A stretch of DNA of 26,731 bases from Prevotella sp. UBA4268 (GTDB lineage: Bacteria; Bacteroidota; Bacteroidia; Bacteroidales; Bacteroidaceae): contig DGWC01000036.1 in the NCBI GenBank assembly GCA_002395135.1, forward strand, positions 1 through 26,731. The letters run 5' to 3'. A program made the translations under genes and the position numbers. Position 1 is the first letter of the stretch. Each line of letters starts with the position of its first letter. Below are positions 14,926 to 23,173 of the stretch, piece by piece. The notes under the pieces are model-generated. The model was given only the letters and a program-made list of their open reading frames with translations, ran no database searches and was not told the origin of the DNA.

Positions 14926-16131
14926 TTATCTGAACAGGTCTTTGATTCCGTCCATATCGAAGCCAAGCGTGAAGCGCAGCGTCTGGTCAAGAGGATTACT
15001 CTTGGCCGTGGCTATAACATAGCCCACATCCAGCGAGAACACATTCATGCGGAAACCGGCACCCAGCGTAAAATACTTACGGTTGCCTTTGTTCTCGCTT
15101 TCATGGTGATAACCGGCACGCACCGAGAACTGGTCGTGATAGACATACTCGGCGCCCACGCTCCACGACACCTCCTGCAGTTCTTCCTTGAAACCATTAG
15201 GAGCATCGCCGAAACTCTTGAAGATACCGTTGATGCTGCTCACGTCATAATAATCGGTCTGAACGCGCCGCTGGTAGTCTTCCGTCGTTTCTCCCTCGTT
15301 CTGCTTTGGATAAGTAGGAACCAGCAGTTTGTTGGCATCGGCAGCAATGGTGAAACGGTTATACTCGTCCACAGGAACCATCAGCGCCATACCCAGACGC
15401 ATGTTGGTGGGAATAAACTCACTGTTTTCGTCGCCTCCGAAGGTAATCTTACTACCGATATTGCTCACGTTCAGTCCCAGTCCCAACTGGCATTCCCTGT
15501 CGCCCAGCGTGAGGTAGTTGTTGTAATAGGCAGAGATGTCGGCAGCAAAAGCACTTCCGGGAGACGTGTCGTTCTCGTAATCGTAGGTCAAATCGGAATA
15601 AATCCAGCGAATGCCCGCTCCGATGGAGAAACGCTCACTGAGCATCAGCGAGTAGGCAACGTCCAGCGACATCTCGTAGGGGTTGATGGTCATGGCATTC
15701 TCGTCATAAGAAGTGCTCACCTCTCCTAACGAGAAATAGCGCAGCGAACCCGAAACAGCACTGTAGTCTCCGATGCGGTAATAGCCGGCCAGATAGGCCA
15801 GGTCTATGTCGTTCACCAACTGGCGCAGCCACGGCGTATAGTTCAGTGCCACGCCTGCCCTGCTGATGGTGAAGGGATATTTGGCTGGATTCCAGAATTG
15901 TGAATTCACATCAGGGTCGGTGGCAGCGCCCAAGTCGCCCATACCCGCAGCACGGGCATCAGGCGCAATCATCTGTGATGTCACAGACGAATGGACAGGG
16001 TTAAACATATCCTTCTTGTCCTGCGCGTTTACGGTCAAGGCACAGAGCGGCAGAAGGAGCATCAATCGCAATACCTTCGTCCATGCCGGTTTCGTGCCAT
16101 TACATGTTGTTTTCATATCTGATCTGTTCAT
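14926..16131 (-). CDS. porV: T9SS outer membrane protein PorV (LptO)
   Basis: PorV is an outer membrane beta-barrel that carries cargo from the T9SS translocon to the PorU sortase. The 401-residue length fits. A signal peptide ends near LTVNAQ, followed by the family's N-terminal motif PDARAAGMGDLGAATDPDVNSQFWNPAKY, which belongs to the PorV/PorQ/FadL-like group. The rest is amphipathic strands rich in G, Y and N, ending in LRFTLGFDMDGIKDLFR with an aromatic C-terminus. The gene starts nine bases after porU. The start at 16131 is used; an in-frame ATG five codons later (16116) would give a more ordinary signal peptide. Confidence 0.95.
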   Translation of the reverse strand: MNRSDMKTTCNGTKPAWTKVLRLMLLLPLCALTVNAQDKKDMFNPVHSSVTSQMIAPDARAAGMGDLGAATDPDVNSQFWNPAKYPFTISRAGVALNYTPWLRQLVNDIDLAYLAGYYRIGDYSAVSGSLRYFSLGEVSTSYDENAMTINPYEMSLDVAYSLMLSERFSIGAGIRWIYSDLTYDYENDTSPGSAFAADISAYYNNYLTLGDRECQLGLGLNVSNIGSKITFGGDENSEFIPTNMRLGMALMVPVDEYNRFTIAADANKLLVPTYPKQNEGETTEDYQRRVQTDYYDVSSINGIFKSFGDAPNGFKEELQEVSWSVGAEYVYHDQFSVRAGYHHESENKGNRKYFTLGAGFRMNVFSLDVGYVIATAKSNPLDQTLRFTLGFDMDGIKDLFR

Positions 16132-16140
16132 ATTTCAGGT

Positions 16141-19100
16141 TTATTTAATCACTATCATTTTCTTTGCCTTCGACGAAGAACGGCTTCCCCCGCTGCTGAG
16201 GCGCACACGGTAAAGATAGACACCCGTCTCAAGTTGGTGCCCGCTGCCCGAGGATACGTTCCAGTCAACGGCATAGGTGTTTCCGGCGGCAACTCCCGAT
16301 TCCTCATGGGTCCACAGCAGGCGCCCGCTCATGTCGAAAATGTCAATCGCCACGTCCAGTTCGCTCCCGGCACGGTCGTGACTGATGAGAAACGTGGTTG
16401 TGCTTCTCACGGGATTCTGCGTCAGGTTCACGTCCAGGAAGTTAGGTTCCAAGTCACGCGTCACCTGGAATGTGAGTTCCGCCGTTGAGGAGTTGTTCAG
16501 GATATCCCACGCCCTGAATTGCAGGCGGTGCACCCCCGGCTCCAGTTCCGGTATGTTGTAATACGTCTTTCCGCTGGTATAACTGCCAAAATCGTATTCG
16601 AAATAATCATTCAGCACATAGGTCTGCGACATTTGCCCGTCGATGACGAGTTCAAGGTTATGACCCACGCCGTTGCCCGTGGTGTTCAGTCCGTCCTTGT
16701 CGCGTATTTCCGCAACGAAATAGGGGGTGGTGTTCACCTTGTCGCCGTTCTGGAACTGCGGCGAATTGAGATAGCAGAATACTGACGGACCGATGGAATC
16801 GTTGATGGCCAGTGCGGAGCCGCCCACCACGAAATTCGTGTTACTGCCGCTTCCCGTCTGCTCCCGGCCGTTCTGTTTCACGAAAAGGTTCACCTTTCCG
16901 CGCCCGTCGGAATAACTGATATCCTTCGGCACGGCAAACGAAACGCTGAACTCGCCGTTGCGCACACTGTCCTGCCCGTTGAACAGCACCTTGGTGCGGT
17001 CGTTGTAAACCAGCGCCGTGGATGCTCCCGACTCGCTGTTGGTATTGTTCAGGAAGCACTCTATGCTCTCTTCGGCATCGCGCACCAGCATGTTCACCGT
17101 GCCATTGAAGTCAGACAACCGTGCATTGCCCTGCTCCACATGTCCCTCGAAGGTGGCCACCGTGCCTGCCTTCAGTGTCACGGGCTCTGCGCTGTCGGCT
17201 GCCACGCCGTTGATTATATCCACCACGGCCGTGAGCGTCGGGATGTGAAGCACCAGTGCCGGGTCGCCCAGCAGGGCATACTGCAACTTGTTTTCAGAAA
17301 GGTCGCGATAGATGCTGGTAACAGGATTGCCCCTGCTGTCTATGTAAGAATAGTTATAGCCCACCGTCACATTGTTCTTGGCAATGCGCTGCGCCTCGCC
17401 GATAGAGACGTATTTGCCGTTGACAGGAGTAAAGAGTGCCGTCAGATAGGCTATGTTCAGGTATTTGTTCTCTCGCGTGTATACCGTCCGGGTGGTACCG
17501 AAAAAGGCAACGGCACCGCCCTTGGGGTTCATCAAGGCTGCCTCGCCGATATTGTCGTTCTGCCCGTCATAGGGCATCACGTCGCAGGCGGCCGTCACCC
17601 ACAGTGGAAGATTCGCATTGGTGAAACTGCTGAAATCATTCAACTTCAGCACTTTTTCGTGCGAGAGGGTGGTTTCGCTGGCATGTCCCACATAGTCCAT
17701 CAGCAACGCCCCGCGGTTCTGCTGCTGCTTGAGCACCTCGGTAACCTCTGGATAGGTGTTGCCCGTCGAGGTGGGCACGATGTTGTAGGCATCCCACATC
17801 ACCCGTTTCACATGAACACCGGCGTGCAGTTTTTCCACCACCTCGGCCGCAGCAAGGGCATCTTCCATGTGCACATTCTCGTTGCCGTCGTCGCCCATGA
17901 GCACCACCGTGTTCTGCCAGTCGCCCATATTCATGTTCTCTATATAGCCGATGGTCTTGTCCACCATGATCTTTGCCTCATCGGCCGTGCGCACGGGGAA
18001 GCGCCCCACGGCCACATCCAGCATGTCTGATGTCATCGGACTGGCACCTTCACCGTCGTCGAGATAGCAGAAGAAGCCGTCGTTGACATAGCACTTCGTC
18101 TTGCTGAACGAGTTCTCACTCTCGTAGCACAGCAGGAAGTCATCAGCACTGTATCCCTTCCACTCGCTGGTATTCATGCGGTTGTCCCAGGCACAATCGC
18201 CAAAAAGGAGCAGATAACGGGGCATTTCGCTCTCGGTCTGAGCGCGGTCGTATAGCATTTTCAGGTAGCGGCGATAGGCATTGGCATCGGGCGTGCCGCT
18301 GGAGAACTCGTTGAAAAGTTCGTCGGCAGGCACAATCCTCACCTTCATGCCGTCGTGCTGCTCATGGAAAGCCTTCAGCCGCTCGGCCTGCTCTCTCAGT
18401 TTCTGCGAGGCGGGTATCACGATTACCATCTGACAGGCTTCGTCGGCATGCAAGTCCTGATTGGTTATATTATAGACATACTCAGGTGCGTCAAAGGTGG
18501 TTGTCAGCAGATTGGGCAGCGGCCGCGGCTTGCTGAAGGAGAGCGACACATAGTCGATACGCACCGGACCGCCTTCTGTTGTCGTTATCTTCACCAGATT
18601 CTCTGGCTTTAGGTTTTTCACCGTGAACACCGTCTGCGTCTTCCGCCCGTGCTCATACTCCCGCTCATGCTGCACCGGGGCGGTCATCACCATACTCCCC
18701 AGCAGCGAGTCGTTCAGGGCTACGGTTGCCCGCGCTCCGTCAACCGGCGATGTCAGCGCCACGGTCAGCATGCCGTTGCTCTCACCGTCGGGAGCCGTCA
18801 GACTGATGGTTCTGCCGCCGTCGCCCACATTGATGGTCCTCGACTCGAAGAGATTGCACCCTCCTTCATACCATGCAAAGTCGTCCACCTCGTAGAGCGC
18901 ATGATAATCGTCGTTTGCCGGATAGAACGCTGAGACGAAAGCCGCACTGTCTACCACCAAAGGGTCGGAGTCGTCGGCCTGCGTAATGAAGTAATAGCCA
19001 TAGTCGGAATAAGGATTGCGCGTGCGCTCGGTGGCTGTCTCGCTCTGCCAGGAAACGGGTCCCTGCACATAGAACAGCCTTCGCCCGCCCATGTTGCAAG

Positions 19101-19773
19101 TGGCCACTTCCTTCAAGTCGTCGGTTTCCACAAGATAGTCGGCATCCAAGGCATCATTCTGCCTGGCTCCGCCATAGCCATAGACCTTCACCTTGGAAAG
19201 ATTGGTGAAGCCGGCCTTGCGAATCAAGCCATCCGTGAGTTGATAGACTCCGCTCTGGGCAACGCGGATTTTGGCCCACGAGCCACTAGCCAGGACGGAA
19301 TGCGAGGCATACCGCCCCGTCGCTCCGGCACGCGTCTGCGCCACACTTCGCCGTCCTCCCTGCCGGGCGACGGGCTTCGACTTGATGTCGAGCATGAAAC
19401 TAACCAGTTTCTGGTATTTGCCGTTGCGACAGACAAAAGGCAGGAACGCCACCGACAGAATGCCATGTTTGCGGCTGCACACCACCGTTGTCTCCACCTC
19501 TGGCATCTGGGGAAGGCCGTCGGGCAGCAGGCTCTTTATCTGCTCAGCATCCTGTCTGCTCATGTCCAAGAACTCCGGATAGAGGATAGCGGCCTCGTAG
19601 ACGGAGTCGGCATAGGCTCCCGAAAGGGGAAACGAACAGGCAAAAGCACGCAACACACTGTCAACCTTCACCTCTTCGGCTGTCAGGTTGAAAAACCGCT
19701 GCTGTGCCATCGCTGCGATGCTGCACCATAAAGCAACACAAATGACGATCCGTCTTTTAAAGTTCAATCTCAC
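16141..19773 (-). CDS. porU: T9SS C-terminal signal peptidase/sortase PorU
   Basis: PorU is the surface cysteine peptidase that removes the C-terminal signal of T9SS cargo and links the protein to lipopolysaccharide. This 1210-residue protein has a signal peptide (cut near AAMAQ), a beta-rich N-terminal region, and a gingipain-like C25 domain with the dyad H697 (GHASETT) and C730 (TAACDVMPYDG). I recall a similar His-Cys spacing in P. gingivalis PorU. The last 80 residues form a CTD-like domain (NPVRSTTTF, GRLLW, GVYLYRVRL, KKMIVIK), so PorU is itself T9SS-exported. The start codon is GTG and overlaps the FAH gene stop by four bases (GTGA); the next ATG lies inside the signal peptide. Confidence 0.96.
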   Translation of the reverse strand: MRLNFKRRIVICVALWCSIAAMAQQRFFNLTAEEVKVDSVLRAFACSFPLSGAYADSVYEAAILYPEFLDMSRQDAEQIKSLLPDGLPQMPEVETTVVCSRKHGILSVAFLPFVCRNGKYQKLVSFMLDIKSKPVARQGGRRSVAQTRAGATGRYASHSVLASGSWAKIRVAQSGVYQLTDGLIRKAGFTNLSKVKVYGYGGARQNDALDADYLVETDDLKEVATCNMGGRRLFYVQGPVSWQSETATERTRNPYSDYGYYFITQADDSDPLVVDSAAFVSAFYPANDDYHALYEVDDFAWYEGGCNLFESRTINVGDGGRTISLTAPDGESNGMLTVALTSPVDGARATVALNDSLLGSMVMTAPVQHEREYEHGRKTQTVFTVKNLKPENLVKITTTEGGPVRIDYVSLSFSKPRPLPNLLTTTFDAPEYVYNITNQDLHADEACQMVIVIPASQKLREQAERLKAFHEQHDGMKVRIVPADELFNEFSSGTPDANAYRRYLKMLYDRAQTESEMPRYLLLFGDCAWDNRMNTSEWKGYSADDFLLCYESENSFSKTKCYVNDGFFCYLDDGEGASPMTSDMLDVAVGRFPVRTADEAKIMVDKTIGYIENMNMGDWQNTVVLMGDDGNENVHMEDALAAAEVVEKLHAGVHVKRVMWDAYNIVPTSTGNTYPEVTEVLKQQQNRGALLMDYVGHASETTLSHEKVLKLNDFSSFTNANLPLWVTAACDVMPYDGQNDNIGEAALMNPKGGAVAFFGTTRTVYTRENKYLNIAYLTALFTPVNGKYVSIGEAQRIAKNNVTVGYNYSYIDSRGNPVTSIYRDLSENKLQYALLGDPALVLHIPTLTAVVDIINGVAADSAEPVTLKAGTVATFEGHVEQGNARLSDFNGTVNMLVRDAEESIECFLNNTNSESGASTALVYNDRTKVLFNGQDSVRNGEFSVSFAVPKDISYSDGRGKVNLFVKQNGREQTGSGSNTNFVVGGSALAINDSIGPSVFCYLNSPQFQNGDKVNTTPYFVAEIRDKDGLNTTGNGVGHNLELVIDGQMSQTYVLNDYFEYDFGSYTSGKTYYNIPELEPGVHRLQFRAWDILNNSSTAELTFQVTRDLEPNFLDVNLTQNPVRSTTTFLISHDRAGSELDVAIDIFDMSGRLLWTHEESGVAAGNTYAVDWNVSSGSGHQLETGVYLYRVRLSSGGSRSSSKAKKMIVIK

Positions 19774-20387
19774 TTAACGTTAAATTCCATCACCTTATAC
19801 ACTTCGAGCCATCCCTCAAGATGGTCGTCGATATGCACAGGACCCACGCCGGCAGGAGTTCCCGTGTACAAGATGTCGCCCGTTTTCAGTGTAAACCACT
19901 GGCTGATAAAGGCTATCAGTTCGTCAACACGATAGAGCATGTCACTGGTACACCCTTCTTGCACGGTTTTGCCGTTGATATCCAGGTGGAAATGAATGGC
20001 CTGAATATCCCGGAACTTCTCCACTGGCACCCATTCACCGATGGCCGCCGACCCGTCGAAGCCCTTGCTGCGCTCCCACGGCAGTCCTTTCTCCTTGAGA
20101 CGCTGCTGCAAGTCGCGGGCTGTGAAATCGATGCCCACGGTCACCGCGTCGTAATAACGATGGGCAAACCGCTGAGGTATGCTCTTACCCAGACGGCTGA
20201 TGCGCACCACCAACTCTGTCTCATAGTCAATCCGCCCAAGTTCCTCGGGCAGGAAAAACGGTTTCTTATCCTTGAGCAGAGCCGAGTCGGCTTTCAGGAA
20301 AATCACCGGCTCTTCTGGTTTATATAACGCGCCTTCCATTTCTTTATTGTGCTGGATGTAATTCTTTCCTACTGCAAATATCTTCAT
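19770..20387 (-). CDS. Fumarylacetoacetate hydrolase (FAH) family protein
   Basis: This is a compact FAH-fold enzyme of 205 residues, similar in size to YcgM/FAHD1-type acylpyruvate hydrolases or oxaloacetate decarboxylases. Visible marks are GKNYIQHNKEM, the metal-binding IDYETELVVRI with two conserved glutamates, GIDFTARDLQ with a conserved aspartate, and the closing GDILYTGTPAGVGP. The exact substrate cannot be told. The start at 20387 (MKIFAVGKNY) fits the family and a promoter element at 20418-20425; the longer reading to 20474 would begin upstream of that promoter. It is first in the transcript that continues into porU, porV and probably ispF. Confidence 0.93.
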   Translation of the reverse strand: MKIFAVGKNYIQHNKEMEGALYKPEEPVIFLKADSALLKDKKPFFLPEELGRIDYETELVVRISRLGKSIPQRFAHRYYDAVTVGIDFTARDLQQRLKEKGLPWERSKGFDGSAAIGEWVPVEKFRDIQAIHFHLDINGKTVQEGCTSDMLYRVDELIAFISQWFTLKTGDILYTGTPAGVGPVHIDDHLEGWLEVYKVMEFNVK

Positions 20388-20417
20388 AACTAATGCTTTA
20401 TAAATACATTTCGGCTG

Positions 20418-20425
20418 CAAAGTTA
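20418..20425 (-). promoter_or_regulatory. Bacteroidetes -7 element for the FAH-porU-porV-ispF operon
   Basis: The minus strand reads TAACTTTG, matching TAnnTTTG. The expected start is near 20412, about 24 nt before the FAH ATG. The -33 region at the right distance reads CATG, a weak match. Confidence 0.55.
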
Positions 20426-20949
20426 CGAAATCTTTTTCTGAAACCATGGCCAGGCTGAGAGTTTCTTCCAGCAAGTGGCACGTTGTTTATCCCAATATGC
20501 CGCACGTCGCTTCTTCGCTTGATGCATCTCGCTTCTTCCCTGGGCGCATCGCCCACGGCGCACCAACTCGTAGTCATCCGCCCTCCAAACCTATGCTTTT
20601 GAGCCTTTGTTTCAGCGCTTTACATGATGAATACGGCTGGTATACAAAAGTAAATCAATTTAATTTGCGCGGTAAATTAAATTAATTTGAAAAGTAAATC
20701 AATTTAATTTGCACGGTAAATCAATTTAATTTGCAAATGCAAACCAATCAACCAACACATCAAAACCATATGATTTGCTGAAGAAAAGTGCCACTTTCGC
20801 AATCCGAGGGATACCCTAAGACCTTCTCCTTCAACGCGGCCGACGGTGAGGATGTCTTCGTCATTCGCAATGTTTCTTTGTTATCTGTATTTCGCTTCTT
20901 CCTCCCCGATTCCTATTCTACAACTGTTAATATTACATAATTCTATGCA
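20426..20949. other. Non-coding intergenic region with a tandem array and coding-like debris
   Basis: This stretch of about 520 bases between divergent genes has no complete gene. It holds the second 22-bp array (20650-20737), a short perfect palindrome AAAGTGCCACTTT (20785-20797), and a GC-rich segment at about 20785-20870. One plus-strand frame there reads YPKTFSFNAADGEDVFVIRN and runs on to a stop near 20939, but it has no start codon. That may be a gene remnant or chance. Confidence 0.65.
20650..20737 (+). repeat. AT-rich tandem array, four 22-bp units (copy 2)
   Basis: Four exact-length units lie at 20650-20671, 20672-20693, 20694-20715 and 20716-20737. Each begins GTAAATYAATTTAATTTG-like (the second varies as GTAAATTAAATTAATTTG) and ends in a four-base linker, CGCG, AAAA, CACG or CAAA. 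The order of linker types matches the array at 3539-3626 read on its minus strand, so the two are copies of one element in inverted orientation, not independent expansions. Confidence 0.87.
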
Positions 20950-20950
20950 A

Positions 20951-20983
20951 AACTTGGTACTATGTATTGCAAGGTACTAAGTT
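20951..20983 (+). promoter_or_regulatory. Putative PadR operator overlapping the promoter
   Basis: An inverted repeat, AACTTGGTAC (20951-20960) and GTACTAAGTT (20974-20983), has one mismatch over 10 bp and a 13-base centre. It also contains two direct copies of GGTACTA (20956-20962 and 20973-20979) 17 bases apart. It covers the -33 element and much of the spacer, the right place for repression by the PadR protein encoded just downstream. Confidence 0.5.
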
Positions 20984-20997
20984 TTTGCATATCTTTG
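20967..20997 (+). promoter_or_regulatory. Bacteroidetes promoter for the PadR-PspC operon
   Basis: TTG (20967-20969) is followed by 20 bases and TATCTTTG (20990-20997), close to the consensus. The expected start near 21003 gives a leader of about 24 nt. The in-frame TTG at 20967 is therefore promoter sequence and not a start codon. Confidence 0.72.
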
Positions 20998-21026
20998 CAT
21001 CCGAAATCATATCAAACCATAGAAAT

Positions 21027-21377
21027 ATGAACATCGAGAATGCAAAGTCACAGATGCGCAAGGGCATGCTGGAGTACTGTGTGCTACTGCTGTTGAAGCA
21101 CCGACCCTCGTATGCCAGCGACATCATCCAGCAACTGAAGGCAGCGGAACTGCTGGTGGTAGAGGGAACACTCTATCCCCTGCTGACCCGTCTGAAGAAC
21201 GACGGACTGCTGCGCTATGAATGGCAGGAGTCCACACAAGGACCTCCCCGCAAGTACTATGCCCTCAGCGAAGAGGGCGAACAGTTTCTCGAAGGACTCG
21301 ACGGAGCCTGGACGGAACTCGCCAACACCATCAATTATCTCAAGAATATCCACCCTAAACTGTTAGAAACAAAATGA
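21027..21377 (+). CDS. PadR-family transcriptional regulator
   Basis: This is a PadR-type winged-helix repressor of 116 residues with a short C-terminal helix for dimerisation (PadR subfamily 2). Visible features are the start MNIENAKSQMRKGMLEYCVLLLL, SDIIQQLKAAELLVVEGTLYPLLTRLKNDGLLRYEW (recognition helix and following turn), and the wing RKYYALSEEGEQFLEGL. The start at 21027 is set by the promoter at 20967-20997. It overlaps the PspC gene by four bases (ATGA). PadR regulators paired with PspC-domain membrane proteins are common in Bacteroidetes and are thought to control their own operon; the inverted repeat upstream is the likely site. Confidence 0.94.
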   Translation: MNIENAKSQMRKGMLEYCVLLLLKHRPSYASDIIQQLKAAELLVVEGTLYPLLTRLKNDGLLRYEWQESTQGPPRKYYALSEEGEQFLEGLDGAWTELANTINYLKNIHPKLLETK

Positions 21378-23092
21378 AGAAGAATATCACCATCAACCTC
21401 TGTGGCCGCCTCTTCCAGATCGATGAGGATGCCTATGAGTTGTTGCAGCAATACATCGAGTCGCTCCGCAGTTTCTTCGGACGTCAGGAGGGCGGCGACG
21501 AAATCGTTGACGACATTGAGGCCCGCATCGCAGAACTGTTTGAAGAACTCCGTCAGCAGGGCATCGAGGCCATCACCATCGACCATGTGAAGGACATTAT
21601 CTCCCGTATCGGAAAGCCAGAGCAGATGGCTGGTGAAGACGATGGCGAACCCCAGTCGTCAGAGTCGAAGGAGGATCCAAAGGAAGGTCACCGGTATGAC
21701 TCCCTGCACTCGGCGGCTCAGGACATATACGATAATGTACGTGAAAGGACGGCAGGCAAGAAACTCTTCCGCAATCCTAAGGACAAGATGCTGGCGGGTG
21801 TGCTCTCGGGGTTTGCCACCTACACCAACACCGACCCTATAATCTGGCGCCTGGCCACAATCGTGTTTACGGCATGCTACGGCATCGGTCTGATAGCCTA
21901 TATCATTCTTGCCATCGTGCTGCCTGAGGCCAAGACTCCAGAGCAAATGCTCCAGATGGAGGGCAAAGAGGTGAACCCTCAGAACTTGGCCGATGTGGTG
22001 GTGGAGAAAGACGAGACCGTCACTCAGAGTCCCAACCTGCTGCGCTCACTCTTCTCCTTGCTGCTGAAACTGCTCTTTGGATTCTTCGTGGGCTTGGCTC
22101 TCGTTGTCTGCCTGTTTCTCTGCGTATGTGCTTTGGTTGCCCTTGTCATGGTGGTCTGCGCCCTCGTACTGCCCGTCACCAGCAGCATGCCGTGGAGCCT
22201 GGCATCGTTAGGACTGGCGGGTCTCTATCAGTCAAATCCCCTGGTGATTGTGCTCTTCACCTTCACACTGTTCATGCTTCTGCTGATACCCATCTATGCC
22301 ATCATCCACATGGTGCTCTCGCTATCGGGCAAGGCTCGTCCGATGGGCATCGGGCAGCGCATCACGCTGATTCTTCTCTGGATTGCCGCTCTCTGTTGCG
22401 TTGTGCCCTGCGGTATCGTCATGAATCAGTTTAGTGACCAGTATTTTGACACGAAGTATAATTATCATGCCAGTTATAGTTACCAGGGTGTGAAGATGAG
22501 TAATGAGGACAGAGACTTCCTGCGAAAAGGCGGATGGAACCTGTTGGCAGCGGTCAACTGCGACCACTATACATGGAGCGGGCAATATCCCAATGGCGAC
22601 CCTGATGTCCGCTATCTCGACACCTACAACGATAACTGTGAGGCCGTGCTTCGCGTGGAGCGAAAGCAGGATCTTAAGCCCGGTGTATATCGTATGGACT
22701 GTCTGGTGCGTGCCGAAGGGCCTGGGGCATACGTCTACGCAATGGCTGCCGACAGCACCTACCTCATGGAGATTCCTGCATACGACAACAAGCCCGCCGG
22801 ACTTTACGACTTGCTGCTGCAGGAGCAGGAGTATGGAAAGGATAGTAACGCCAGCCTGAAGTATCTCAACCTGAAAGTAGACTCGGCAGATGTGCGTAAT
22901 CACGCCGAATGGCTCGACAGTTGGTCGGTGGTCACCATTGATAACATCGTCTCTACCGACGGCACTATTGCCTACGGTATGACGAGCGATATGACTGTCA
23001 CTGGGCAGCAATGCCAATCGAAATGGTTCTCTGCCACCGACTTCACCCTGACTCGCACAGGCGACTTGCCTAAATCTCCTAAAAAAAGGTAG
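21374..23092 (+). CDS. PspC-domain membrane protein with long C-terminal domain
   Basis: This inner membrane protein has 572 residues. Residues 1-85 form a charged cytoplasmic domain (NLCGRLFQIDEDAYELLQQY, like a regulator-linked HAAS-type domain). A PspC domain follows at about 128-185 (LFRNPKDKMLAGVLSGFATYT and a hydrophobic helix), then about four more hydrophobic segments between 230 and 350, including a cysteine-rich one at 246-262. A soluble region of about 218 residues ends the protein and is probably periplasmic. Single-domain PspC proteins are far shorter. The gene is translationally coupled to padR. A role in envelope stress is inferred from the PspC family; the C-terminal domain is not one I recognise. 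Confidence 0.9.
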   Translation: MKKNITINLCGRLFQIDEDAYELLQQYIESLRSFFGRQEGGDEIVDDIEARIAELFEELRQQGIEAITIDHVKDIISRIGKPEQMAGEDDGEPQSSESKEDPKEGHRYDSLHSAAQDIYDNVRERTAGKKLFRNPKDKMLAGVLSGFATYTNTDPIIWRLATIVFTACYGIGLIAYIILAIVLPEAKTPEQMLQMEGKEVNPQNLADVVVEKDETVTQSPNLLRSLFSLLLKLLFGFFVGLALVVCLFLCVCALVALVMVVCALVLPVTSSMPWSLASLGLAGLYQSNPLVIVLFTFTLFMLLLIPIYAIIHMVLSLSGKARPMGIGQRITLILLWIAALCCVVPCGIVMNQFSDQYFDTKYNYHASYSYQGVKMSNEDRDFLRKGGWNLLAAVNCDHYTWSGQYPNGDPDVRYLDTYNDNCEAVLRVERKQDLKPGVYRMDCLVRAEGPGAYVYAMAADSTYLMEIPAYDNKPAGLYDLLLQEQEYGKDSNASLKYLNLKVDSADVRNHAEWLDSWSVVTIDNIVSTDGTIAYGMTSDMTVTGQQCQSKWFSATDFTLTRTGDLPKSPKKR

Positions 23093-23114
23093 CCTACAGC
23101 CATTATAACTATAC

Positions 23115-23158
23115 AAAAAAGGCGGACGGAAGTGTTGTGTTTCATCACTTCCACCCGC
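23115..23158 (-). terminator. Terminator between convergent PspC and fructokinase genes
   Basis: The stem pairs GGAAGTG with CACTTCC (23128-23134 and 23146-23152) and, after a 2x2 internal loop, GCGG with CCGC (23122-23125 and 23155-23158). On the minus strand it is followed by CC-TTTTTT (23120-23115), so it ends the fructokinase operon. An alternative outer stem AAAAGGCG/CGCCTTTT (23117-23124 with 23168-23175) could serve the plus-strand PspC transcript. Confidence 0.78.
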
Positions 23159-23173
23159 AATGTTTCTCGCCTT

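Noticed and set aside
17140..18030. A 296-codon plus-strand frame inside porU
   Set aside because: It is antisense to the C25 domain of porU, with a His/Val-rich shadow composition.
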